Assembly: GCF_007995095.1 (NCBI RefSeq)
Contig: NZ_VOPY01000001.1
Span: 87,001 to 151,000 of the forward strand
Reading direction: 5' to 3'
DNA length: 64,000 nt
Source: Flavisphingopyxis soli
Lineage (GTDB): Bacteria; Pseudomonadota; Alphaproteobacteria; Sphingomonadales; Sphingomonadaceae
Position numbers and translations under genes: made by a program. Each line of letters begins with the position of its first letter. Positions within the stretch are counted from its first letter, which is position 1. The notes beneath the pieces are model-generated. The model was given only the letters and a program-made list of their open reading frames with translations, was not told the DNA's origin and ran no database searches. Below are positions 8,806 through 16,122 of the stretch, piece by piece.

Positions 8806-9225
8806 CGGGTCAATCCGGAACGAAATCGTGCCGCTTTCGACGCCTTCGGGAAGATCGAGAACGATGTCACGTGTCGCGATGGCAGCATGGGTTGACTCGA
8901 CGATCTGAGTCGAACCGGCAGCATCAAGGCCAATTTCGCGACCATCGACAATGATTTTCGCCGACGCGAGAGATGGCGAATAATCGGCATGGATCGCATA
9001 GCCGTTCGGGCTATTGCAGAACTCCTTGAGCGAGCCGAGGCTGACCTGACCCTGCTCGGGAGCGACCATCGACGCGCCAACCGACGCTCGGCAAATAACC
9101 GGAACAAATCCGCTGATGCCCAGAGTGAAGGTGCTCGATGCAATTTCGACATTGGGGACATTGCCGGTTGCCGGCGCTGACAGCATGGTCAATGCCGCCA
9201 ATCCCAGATAAAATGATTTGTTCAT
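8800..9225 (-). CDS. Small secreted protein, SCPU-like, unknown role
   Basis: 141-aa protein with a signal peptide of about 21 residues (MNKSFYLGL...APATG). One cysteine pair (in VICRAS and EFCNSPNGY) and a beta-rich pattern resemble a single SCPU domain, and it lies next to the pilus operon, so a pilus-related role is plausible but unproven. GGAGA lies 8 nt before the ATG. It is convergent with the tip gene and their ends overlap by 6 nt, so expression of one could affect the other. No confident family assignment. Confidence 0.6.
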   Translation of the reverse strand: MNKSFYLGLAALTMLSAPATGNVPNVEIASSTFTLGISGFVPVICRASVGASMVAPEQGQVSLGSLKEFCNSPNGYAIHADYSPSLASAKIIVDGREIGLDAAGSTQIVESTHAAIATRDIVLDLPEGVESGTISFRIDPL

Positions 9226-9588
9226 GCTCGGTCTCCAGATAGGAGATCGGGTGATACGGCATATGGTTTGAAGATATGGTGGATGTGGTTAGTTAATCGA
9301 CGGTTATCCTTGGCTCGATGGTCGATCGAATCATGCAGATCCGCTAGCCTAGCTTAACAATATGCCCCCGATTTCGGCCAAGTGCAGCTCACTTTCTCGC
9401 CAAACTCGGAACGGCAGCTGACAGCCCGACAGCGCGCATTTCACTTCGACGATTCCTGCCGTCTTGATGCCCATATTTGACTGTTCGACGTGTGGCCAAT
9501 AGATGCATTTATGACGATCAGATCCGGCAGCATAAATCCTACCGAAAATTCACTGTTTTAGAATGGTTTAAGGAAGCGTGATCAAGCC
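9226..9588. other. Intergenic region between the secreted protein and the PilZ-HTH gene
   Basis: About 360 nt, visibly richer in A+T than its neighbours, between divergently transcribed genes. It must hold the promoters of both. AGGAAG at 9571-9576 is the probable ribosome-binding site of the PilZ-HTH gene. No small gene, repeat or RNA gene was recognised. Confidence 0.5.
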
Positions 9589-10299
9589 ATGCCGATAAAT
9601 GCTGCGATTGTGCGAGAGGATGCGGAAACCGGACAGCGGCGTGACGAGCGAATCCAGGTCTTGTTTGAAGTGCCGGGGTCGGGTGCGCCAGAGGACGGTA
9701 TAAGGGCTATCGTCCACAATCTTTCTGTTTCCGGTCTGTTGTTGGAAACCGAATTTGCCTTGGTCCTCGGACAAACATTCCAGGTTACCTTGCCCGAGGC
9801 GGGCAATGTTGCAGCGACGGTTGTTTGGCAGAGTGAGGCGTACGCCGGATGCAGCTTTGATCGGCCCCTGACAGCCGCTGAATTAGAAGCGGTACAGTTG
9901 CATTTTCCGCCGCCTGAAAAAGGGGATTCCGAATCCGAAGCGCAAGCCGATCAGGCGCTCGAGACTTTGGCGGGCAATTTGCAAAGGCTGAGAGAAGATC
10001 GCGGTCTGAGCCGCGCCCAGCTTGCTGGTTTCTCGGGATTGAGTACGCCTTCGATTTGGGCTTGGGAAAATGGCCGGACAGTTCCTCGCAAAAAGAGCCT
10101 GCTTGCCTTGGCGATCGCGCTTGGCATCTCGGAAAACGATTTCTCCGAGCGCAAGGATTTCAGACTGGAAGAAACAACAGCGTCGCAGGAATGGCTCGAG
10201 GAAAGCGAACTCCGGAAATCTGTGGAGAGCAGCAAAGAGCGGATCGCAAAGGTGGCGGGCGTCTCGGTTTCCAATATAAGGATTCACATCGAATATTAA
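9589..10299 (+). CDS. PilZ domain - XRE-type helix-turn-helix fusion protein
   Basis: 236-aa cytoplasmic protein. The N-terminal PilZ domain (about residues 15-105) shows both c-di-GMP-binding signatures: R17-x3-R21 and N44-x-S46-x2-G49. Residues about 131-183 form an XRE/Cro-type helix-turn-helix (LREDRGLSRAQLAGFSGLS..). The C-terminal part (about 190-236) is charged and unassigned. The predicted role is a DNA-binding regulator responding to cyclic di-GMP. It lies just downstream of the pilus cluster, whose product is a surface structure commonly controlled by c-di-GMP, so it is a candidate regulator (inference). The 287 nt after it hold no recognised gene. Confidence 0.82.
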   Translation: MPINAAIVREDAETGQRRDERIQVLFEVPGSGAPEDGIRAIVHNLSVSGLLLETEFALVLGQTFQVTLPEAGNVAATVVWQSEAYAGCSFDRPLTAAELEAVQLHFPPPEKGDSESEAQADQALETLAGNLQRLREDRGLSRAQLAGFSGLSTPSIWAWENGRTVPRKKSLLALAIALGISENDFSERKDFRLEETTASQEWLEESELRKSVESSKERIAKVAGVSVSNIRIHIEY

Positions 10300-10586
10300 T
10301 GGTGCTCGTGTGCGCCCGATTCGATGCCGGAGAGTCTGTTCGGCCGAGGTGACCAAGGCGAGCAATGCGATCAACGCATCGAAGCGGGAGGGTCAGGACG
10401 CGTCGTCGGCGCTTCGAATCGCGCCTCTGTTCCATCGTCGGCTTTCCTCCCCGCCCAGGTTTTAACAACTTTGCCAGCTCTCGCGCGGCGCAACCCTTAT
10501 CGAACCGGTTTGACGATGTGCGGCCTTCGCCATAGAGCCCATGTTCAGGCCCATTGCGTGCCAGCTTGACGAAGGATCGCGATTCT

Positions 10587-11177
10587 ATGGGGGCGAGCGC
10601 GGCGACAGTCGCAAAACCTGACGGCGTGCTGGAATTGTGTCCGGTGGACATCGGTCCGTTGCTGGCGCGGGTCAGCGCAATTTCGGAGAGAGTCTGGAGG
10701 GGCGAAGACGCGCTCAAGGAAAACGATTTTGCAGTTTTCCATCACACGCAGCACATCGTCTTTCGCTTTATCGAAGGCAATCGCGATCCCGAGACCTTCT
10801 ATTCCAACCCCGCGTGGATGGCCTGGCAGAGCCTCCTTTTGCCCGTGATGGAACAGGCAATCGCGCCATACGGTTTCCGCGCGCCGCAATTTCCCAAGGC
10901 AATGCTCGCGCGGCTTGCCGCCGGCCAGGTCATCGATCTGCATCGCGACGGCGCCGGATCGAACCTCCTGACGCACAAGATCCACGTCCCGCTGATCACC
11001 AACCCGCAGGCGTTCTTCGTTTCCGAACAGCGCCGTTTCCATCTCGCCACCGGCCATGCCTATGAGGTCGACAACATCAAGCCGCATGGCGGGATCAACC
11101 GCGGCGCGGACGACCGCATCCATTTCATCTTTGAAGTGTACGATAGCGCGAAGACAGCTGGCGCGCCCGATCGATGA
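10587..11177 (+). CDS. Aspartyl/asparaginyl beta-hydroxylase-like dioxygenase (lasso cluster)
   Basis: 196-aa cytoplasmic Fe(II)/2-oxoglutarate oxygenase of the AspH type. Visible motifs: iron ligands in DLHRDG (H119, D121) and KPHGGIN (H167), and the 2-oxoglutarate-binding arginine in DRIHFIF (R177). The core HKIHVPLITNP is also typical. ATG 10587 with GAAGGA at 10571-10576 was preferred over a TTG at 10554. The stop overlaps the kinase gene by 4 nt (ATGA), so it opens the plus-strand arm of the lasso cluster. It probably hydroxylates the peptide. The predicted core lacks Asp and Asn, so the target would have to be another residue such as Pro, or a non-core substrate. Confidence 0.8.
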   Translation: MGASAATVAKPDGVLELCPVDIGPLLARVSAISERVWRGEDALKENDFAVFHHTQHIVFRFIEGNRDPETFYSNPAWMAWQSLLLPVMEQAIAPYGFRAPQFPKAMLARLAAGQVIDLHRDGAGSNLLTHKIHVPLITNPQAFFVSEQRRFHLATGHAYEVDNIKPHGGINRGADDRIHFIFEVYDSAKTAGAPDR

Positions 11178-12139
11178 CCGCCAGCGTTCGCGATCAAACG
11201 CATGACTATTGCGTTTACGGCCTGACGATCGCCTCGGTGCTGCGGCTGCCGCATCTGTTGCCCGCGACGCTCGTCGGGAAGCCCGCCGATGTCACGATCG
11301 ACTTTGCCGACCTTTCGTTCGATGAATTCGGAGACGGGTTGAGCTTTCGCAACTGGCAGGCCCGCGAGGGGAGGCTGCTGTTCCACGCGCACGCCATCGG
11401 CCTGTTCGAAATCAGTGACGGCAACCGCATCCTGGTCGATCGCACGGCCATCGCGACCGATGCCGATGTCGTATCGATCGTGCTCGGCACGTGCATGGCG
11501 GCGCTGTTACAGCAACGCCGGATCCTGCCGCTGCATTCGAGCGCAATCGTCACCGATCGCGGTGCGGTGCTGACGATCGGGCGCTCCGGCGCGGGCAAGT
11601 CGACGCTGCTGGCCGGGTTGCTGCAGGCGGGCTGCACGATGATGGCCGACGACGTGACCGGGATCGTCTTCGACGAAAGCGGTACGCCGATCGCCCTGCC
11701 CGCCTTTCCCGCAATGCGCCTGTGGGGCGATTCGCTTGGCATGATCGGGCACGACAGCGCTCCGCTGGCGCGCGTGCGTGACGACATCGAGAAATTCTAC
11801 CTGCCGGTCGAGCGGTTCCGGGCCGATCCCTTGCCGGTCCACATGGTCATCCTGCTCACCAGCAACAACGATACCGAAACCGTAGTCCGCCCAGTCCCGC
11901 TCGCGCAGCGCGTCGAGTGTCTTGCACGCTATGTCCATCGCAAGAATTTCCTGCGCGGCCTCGGTCTCCAGCAATACGGCTTCAACACGGTGACGCGGCT
12001 CGCACAGAGGATCGAGATGGTATCGATCAGCCGCCCGTCGCTCAACCCGCGCCCCGGAAAAATGGCACGCCATGTCCTCGATCACCTCGCCGCTGCGGAT
12101 GTAGGGGTATCGAAAGATGCGGCCGTAGTGGCGAGGTGA
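11174..12139 (+). CDS. HPr kinase-like peptide kinase (lasso tailoring)
   Basis: 321-aa cytoplasmic kinase of the HprK-like family found in lasso clusters of the paeninodin type, where it phosphorylates the C-terminal Ser of the precursor. The P-loop G136-R-S-G-A-G-K142-S-T144 is intact. H121 in LPLHSSA and the acidic pair D159-D160 (MMADDVTGI) match the HprK active-site layout. The N-terminal 120 residues are the variable recognition part. Overlaps the hydroxylase by 4 nt and the next sulfotransferase by 4 nt (GTGA). The predicted precursor ends in Ser, as required for such a kinase. Function in this strain is inferred. Confidence 0.82.
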   Translation: MTASVRDQTHDYCVYGLTIASVLRLPHLLPATLVGKPADVTIDFADLSFDEFGDGLSFRNWQAREGRLLFHAHAIGLFEISDGNRILVDRTAIATDADVVSIVLGTCMAALLQQRRILPLHSSAIVTDRGAVLTIGRSGAGKSTLLAGLLQAGCTMMADDVTGIVFDESGTPIALPAFPAMRLWGDSLGMIGHDSAPLARVRDDIEKFYLPVERFRADPLPVHMVILLTSNNDTETVVRPVPLAQRVECLARYVHRKNFLRGLGLQQYGFNTVTRLAQRIEMVSISRPSLNPRPGKMARHVLDHLAAADVGVSKDAAVVAR

Positions 12140-13020
12140 GCGCAGAGTCGCCCCCACCGCAGTCCATCGTCTGGCTCGCCTCCTATCCCAAATCGGGCAA
12201 TACCTGGTTGCGCGCGATGCTGACTCACCTGCTCGATCCGGCGGATCGACCGCTCGACCTGTCGGACCTTGTCGGCGGTGCCGTTGCCGAGAATCGCCAT
12301 GCGTTCGACGACATATGCGGCATCGATTCGGCCGAATTCAGCTATGCCGAACTGTTGCCTTATCGATCGATATTTCATCATCATCTGGCGTTGGAAAACC
12401 CGCATCCGTGCTTTGTGAAGACGCACGACATGCTCGTCGCCGACGACAGGGCGGCGCCAATGTTTCCTGCCGCGGCCAGCGCAGCGGTGATTTACCTCGT
12501 CCGCGATCCTCGCGATGTCGCCGTGTCATTCGCCCACCACGCCGTCGCGAATATCGAGACGACCATCGAGCGCATGGCCGACTCTTCGGCGATGCTCAAC
12601 CAGTGGCCCGACCGGATCAGTCCCTTCCTGCCCGTCCGGCTGGGCAGCTGGAGCGATCATGTCGAAAGCTGGACCGGGCAGAACGATATTCCGCTGCTGT
12701 TGCTCCGCTATGAAGACATGCTCGCCGACCCGGTCGCATCGCTCGGTCGGGTCACCGCGATTGCCGGGCTCGACGTCACCCCGGCGCAATGCGCCGCCGC
12801 GGTCGAGGCCACAAGCTTCGAACGCCTGCAATCGATCGAACGGGCGACCGGCTTCGTCGAGAAACCGGCCAATGCACCCCGTTTCTTTCGCGCCGGCAAA
12901 AGCGGCGGCTGGCGTGATGTCCTGACACCGAACCAGGTCGAACGGATTGTCTCGGACCATCGCGCGACGATGGAACGATGTGACTATCGCACCGATTTTG
13001 GCACAACCATAAGTCGCTAA
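12136..13020 (+). CDS. Sulfotransferase 1 (lasso cluster)
   Basis: 294-aa PAPS-dependent sulfotransferase. The 5'-phosphosulfate loop YPKSGNTW is at residues 17-24. The 3'-phosphate motif YLVRDPRDVAVSF is at about 120-132, with R123 and S131. GTG at 12136 is chosen because it overlaps the kinase stop (GTGA) and puts the PAPS loop near the N terminus, as usual. It is the first of four sulfotransferases in the cluster. In the predicted core peptide, Tyr13 and the Ser/Thr hydroxyls could accept sulfate, as could a hydroxyl created by the hydroxylase (inference). Confidence 0.82.
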   Translation: MSAESPPPQSIVWLASYPKSGNTWLRAMLTHLLDPADRPLDLSDLVGGAVAENRHAFDDICGIDSAEFSYAELLPYRSIFHHHLALENPHPCFVKTHDMLVADDRAAPMFPAAASAAVIYLVRDPRDVAVSFAHHAVANIETTIERMADSSAMLNQWPDRISPFLPVRLGSWSDHVESWTGQNDIPLLLLRYEDMLADPVASLGRVTAIAGLDVTPAQCAAAVEATSFERLQSIERATGFVEKPANAPRFFRAGKSGGWRDVLTPNQVERIVSDHRATMERCDYRTDFGTTISR

Positions 13021-13024
13021 ATAC

Positions 13025-13054
13025 TTGCCAATGCGCCGCAAATCATCTGATAAT
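13025..13054 (+). promoter_or_regulatory. Candidate promoter before the PqqD-like gene
   Basis: TTGCCA at 13025-13030 and GATAAT at 13049-13054, 18 nt apart, each match the sigma70 consensus at 5 of 6 positions. They stand 28 nt before the TTG start of the B1 gene. Prediction from sequence only. Confidence 0.45.
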
Positions 13055-13082
13055 TCGCGTTCAATCGGAAGAGGAAATAGTT

Positions 13083-13367
13083 TTGGCAGATCTGGATATC
13101 CAACACACCGTCATTTCGCGCGCGGCCTCCGTCCTGTTCAACGATTTCGACGATGGCCTAATGATGATGGACATCGACAGCGGCAATTATTTCGACATCG
13201 ATTCAGTGGGTGCGAGCGTGTGGGCCATGCTTGAGACACCCAAGACGATCGACCAGATATGTCGCACCCTAACCGCCGAATACGATGTTGATCTCGAGAC
13301 ATGTCGTCAACAAACGTCCGACTTTATTGGCGTTTTGCGTGCCCAAAAGCTGGTTGATTTGGCCTGA
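13083..13367 (+). CDS. PqqD-like RiPP recognition element (lasso protein B1)
   Basis: 94-aa PqqD-family protein that binds the leader peptide of a RiPP precursor and delivers it to the protease and cyclase. The typical pattern is visible: FNDFDDGLMMMDIDSGNYFDID, then SVGASVWAML and a helical end DFIGVLRAQKLVDL. The start is TTG 13083; AGAGGAAA lies about 7 nt upstream. Length is normal for a stand-alone RRE of lasso clusters, where B1 and B2 are separate genes. It lies 86 nt upstream of the precursor gene. Its B2 partner is 10 kb away on the other strand. Confidence 0.88.
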   Translation: MADLDIQHTVISRAASVLFNDFDDGLMMMDIDSGNYFDIDSVGASVWAMLETPKTIDQICRTLTAEYDVDLETCRQQTSDFIGVLRAQKLVDLA

Positions 13368-13383
13368 CGAATCGATTCCTCGC

Positions 13384-13412
13384 TTGACCAAAGAACAAAA
13401 CAAAGGTTAAAT
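13384..13412 (+). promoter_or_regulatory. Sigma70-like promoter for the lasso precursor gene
   Basis: TTGACC at 13384-13389 (5 of 6 to consensus) and TTAAAT at 13407-13412 (4 of 6) are separated by exactly 17 nt. An A+T-rich stretch, unusual in this GC-rich region, covers the element. The predicted start point is near 13419, giving a leader of about 35 nt before the precursor ATG at 13454. It would let the peptide be made in excess over its enzymes. Confidence 0.6.
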
Positions 13413-13453
13413 TCTGATCAACCTGTTTCAATAACCGGACTAGGGGAACGATT

Positions 13454-13597
13454 ATGAGCGACAAGAAAAATTCCGCCGGGTCGGCGCCGCGCAAGACTTG
13501 GTCGCCTCCGCAGATACGAACGGTCATTCCCGTGCGCCGCACGCGTGGTGGGCCGATCACTTCGGCTCCCGAGCAACCCTTCTATTCCGTCTCCTGA
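13454..13597 (+). CDS. Lasso peptide precursor (47 aa)
   Basis: Small gene between B1 and the cyclase, with AGGGGA at 13442-13447, 6 nt before the ATG. The leader is residues 1-31. It contains K14-T-W16-S-P-P19-Q-I21, matching the K-x-Y-x-x-P-x-L leader motif read by B1 proteins, with Trp for Tyr. Thr30 stands at position -2 to the predicted cleavage after Arg31, the conserved hallmark of lasso leaders. The core is residues 32-47, GGPITSAPEQPFYSVS. Gly1 (residue 32) and Glu9 (residue 40) would form a nine-residue macrolactam, leaving the tail Q-P-F-Y-S-V-S. The ring GGPITSAPE resembles the paeninodin ring AGPGTSTPD, and the C-terminal Ser fits the HprK-like kinase nearby. Predicted, not shown experimentally. 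Confidence 0.88.
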   Translation: MSDKKNSAGSAPRKTWSPPQIRTVIPVRRTRGGPITSAPEQPFYSVS

Positions 13598-13683
13598 TAT
13601 TTTGAGACTGACCGATTCGTTCGCCTAGCGTCCGAGGGCCAACGTCGGTTTTCGGGATCATATCCTAGTAAAAAGCAGAGCCA

Positions 13684-15492
13684 ATGCACGATATTTGCGG
13701 TGCATTCGGGCGTCGCTTGCTTCAGACGACAGACGGCATCGAAGCCGTTATTCTTGCTCAAGCGACGAACTCACCGGGCCCATTTTCTCGCGAAGCGACC
13801 GGCCCGGCGACCTTTGCCGCGTTTCCTACAAAGTCCAACAGCTGCGGCAGCGATGGGCTTCGCTGCGATGGCGATCTCATGATCGTGGCCGACTCCCGTA
13901 TCGATGATCGGGATCGGTTGCTCGATACGCTCGGGCTGACAGCAGCAGACGATCTCGCGCTCATCGCCGCCGCCTATCGCCGATGGGGCGAAGAATGCCC
14001 ACATCACCTGTTGGGTGATTATGCATTCGCGATTTACGACGCCGCCCGGAACCGGACGTTCTGCGCGCGCGATCATATCGGCGCACGTCCGTTTTTTTAT
14101 GCGCTCGACGATCAGCAGTTTCTGTTCGCCAGCGACAGCAAAGCGCTGCTTTCATCGCCAGCGGTCTCCGATGAACTCGATGACGACTTTGTCGCGAGCG
14201 CGCTGCTCCAGCGCCGTTTTGCGCCGCGCGACCGTAGTTTTTATCGTGCCATCCGCCGGCTGGAAGCCGGACACTGCCTGACGGTTTCAACCGAATTCTG
14301 CCAGCTGCGCCGCTATTGGCGACCCGAAAATGTCGCGCCGATCAACCTGCCCGACGATGACGCGTATGTCGCCGCCGCGCGCGATATGCTCGACCGGGTG
14401 ATGGACGATGCCGTGGCCGGTATTGAAACGCCTGCCGTCCATTTGAGCGGCGGCCTCGATTCGTCGCTCGTCGCCGCGCTTGCCGTGCCCAAGCTGCGGC
14501 GGAATGCCTGGTCCGATCCGGTTGGCTATTGCTGGCACCAGCTTCGCCCCGATGCTCTACCCCAGGAGGAGGCGGGCTTGACCGAGGCCATTCGCGCGCG
14601 GCTCGGGCTGCGCGTCGAGTCGCCCGAACTTAGCGCTGCGGAAATGGCAGACCTGTTCGGACGCGACTGGACGTGCGAACCCGACATCCGAAACCTGCTC
14701 CATGAAGCCGCGATCCAGCGCGATGCCAGCGCCGATGGCGTTGACGTTATCCTGTCGGGTTGGGGCGGCGACGAAGGCATTTCGTTCAATGGGCGGGGTC
14801 GTATAGCCGAATTACTCTGGCAAGGCCGGTGGTCGCGTTTGTTTAACGAGGCTGACGGTCCCGGTCCAAAACAACGCTTGCGCGTTTTCTACCACGCTTT
14901 GCGCCAGCTGATCTCGGGCGTCCTCCCGAAAGGACTTTCAAGCCCGCGAGGCCGAACTGGCCAAAGCTTTGTTGATCCCGCTTTGCTGACCCGAACGAAC
15001 CCGTTTCCCACTCTTCGAATCCGCGAAACGAGCGTCCGGCAGGTTCTCCATGACCAGCTCGAAGTCAATGCAACGACCCAACGGATTGAAGACTGGGCGT
15101 TAAGCGGTCGCCGGCATGGCATCGAATATCGCTACCCTCTGCTCGATCGCCGCATACTCGAATTCATCTATGGCCTGCCGCCGCACCTGTTCCGCCAGAA
15201 TGGAACGCGGCGTTGGCTGATGCGAGAGGTCTCAAAGGGCCTGCTCCCGGACTCGATTCGCCTCAACGACAGCAAGTTGGAACCGATCCGGTGCGCCTGG
15301 CTCGAACAGGCCCTGACCGACGCGATGGTTATCGTTGCCGATCGCCTCGATACGCGTGCGACAGAGCCGAGTAGGGCGCGGTATCTCGACATGCCGCGGC
15401 TGCGCGCACGCCTCGCCGCAATCCGCGCGGGCACGATGACCGGGCGCCCCCAGGCGTTGCGTCTGGCGCTCCAGTTCCTCGACTTCGCATGA
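13684..15492 (+). CDS. Asparagine synthetase-like lasso cyclase (protein C)
   Basis: 602-aa lasso cyclase, homologous to class B asparagine synthetases. It adenylates the side-chain carboxylate (here Glu9) and joins it to the core N terminus. The N-terminal glutaminase-like domain runs to about residue 210. Its Cys is at position 5 (ICGAFG), not at 2 as in true AsnB, which argues against a processed N-terminal nucleophile. The ATP-pyrophosphatase motif SGGLDS is at 255-260, and the synthetase domain continues to about 560. It lies 86 nt after the precursor stop, with only a weak hairpin in the gap, and overlaps the next gene by 4 nt. It is not a housekeeping asparagine synthetase, by context. 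Confidence 0.88.
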   Translation: MHDICGAFGRRLLQTTDGIEAVILAQATNSPGPFSREATGPATFAAFPTKSNSCGSDGLRCDGDLMIVADSRIDDRDRLLDTLGLTAADDLALIAAAYRRWGEECPHHLLGDYAFAIYDAARNRTFCARDHIGARPFFYALDDQQFLFASDSKALLSSPAVSDELDDDFVASALLQRRFAPRDRSFYRAIRRLEAGHCLTVSTEFCQLRRYWRPENVAPINLPDDDAYVAAARDMLDRVMDDAVAGIETPAVHLSGGLDSSLVAALAVPKLRRNAWSDPVGYCWHQLRPDALPQEEAGLTEAIRARLGLRVESPELSAAEMADLFGRDWTCEPDIRNLLHEAAIQRDASADGVDVILSGWGGDEGISFNGRGRIAELLWQGRWSRLFNEADGPGPKQRLRVFYHALRQLISGVLPKGLSSPRGRTGQSFVDPALLTRTNPFPTLRIRETSVRQVLHDQLEVNATTQRIEDWALSGRRHGIEYRYPLLDRRILEFIYGLPPHLFRQNGTRRWLMREVSKGLLPDSIRLNDSKLEPIRCAWLEQALTDAMVIVADRLDTRATEPSRARYLDMPRLRARLAAIRAGTMTGRPQALRLALQFLDFA

Positions 15493-16118
15493 TCCTCTCG
15501 TTCAGCCGCAATTTCGCGTTCGTCGCAATTCCCAAGACGGCAGGCCATGCGATCCGCAATGCGATCCGGCCGCTGCTCGCGCCCAACGACTGGGAACAGT
15601 GCACGCTCTACGAAACGCGGCTGTTCCCTGTCTCGGCGCTCGCCGCAATCGGCCACGGCCATCTCGGATGGGACGACGCTGCCCCGTTCCTGTTGCCCGG
15701 CCAGTGGGACGCGATGTTCAGCTTTGCCGTCGTGCGCGATCCCTACGACCGCTTCGTATCCTATGCGCATTTCCATTTTCGCGAGACGACGGCAATGCGC
15801 GACGATCCGCTCGGCACGATGAAGGCGGTGCTCGGCGATCCGGTTCGCAGCCGCCATATCCTGCTCCGCCCGCAGCATCGCTTCGTCTGCGACGAGGCCG
15901 GCGCGCTGCGCGTCACGCGCCTGTTGCGCCATGAGACGCTCGACGTCGATTTTGCCGCGATAGCCCCCCGGCTCGGCGCGGACCCCGGTTCGCTGCGCCG
16001 GGTCAACGCCGTGCCGCGCATCGCGGGCGTCGAACTCGACAGCGAATTGCGCCAGATGATAAACGAACGCTATGCGCGCGATTTCGCGCTGTTTGATTAT
16101 CCGGTCGAGGACCGCTGA
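15489..16118 (+). CDS. Sulfotransferase 2 (Sulfotransfer_2-like)
   Basis: 209-aa sulfotransferase of the carbohydrate type (PF03567-like). The 5'-PAPS loop is IPKTAGHAIRNAI (residues 14-26), and the 3' motif VVRDPYDRFVSY is at about 81-92 (R83). Near the short end for the family but with both motifs intact. Overlaps the cyclase stop by 4 nt, so it is surely part of the lasso operon. Substrate unknown: the lasso peptide or a sugar placed on it are the obvious candidates (inference). Confidence 0.8.
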   Translation: MILSFSRNFAFVAIPKTAGHAIRNAIRPLLAPNDWEQCTLYETRLFPVSALAAIGHGHLGWDDAAPFLLPGQWDAMFSFAVVRDPYDRFVSYAHFHFRETTAMRDDPLGTMKAVLGDPVRSRHILLRPQHRFVCDEAGALRVTRLLRHETLDVDFAAIAPRLGADPGSLRRVNAVPRIAGVELDSELRQMINERYARDFALFDYPVEDR

Positions 16119-16122
16119 GCCG

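Noticed and set aside
10471-10501. Promoter TTGCCA...CTTATC upstream of the hydroxylase
   Set aside because: Spacing of 19 nt and a poor -10 element; not convincing.
13454-13597. Alternative core beginning at the second Gly (residue 33), giving an eight-residue ring to the same Glu
   Set aside because: The conserved Thr would then be at -3 rather than -2. The nine-residue ring with Thr at -2 fits better and matches the paeninodin ring residue for residue in length.
13598-13683. Terminator between the precursor and the cyclase
   Set aside because: Only a 4-bp CCGA/TCGG pairing followed by TTTT (about 13633-13654) was found; too weak to call, though partial termination is possible.
13684-15492. 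Housekeeping asparagine synthetase
   Set aside because: Its neighbours are B1 and a lasso precursor, and Cys is at position 5 instead of 2, so it is better called a lasso cyclase.
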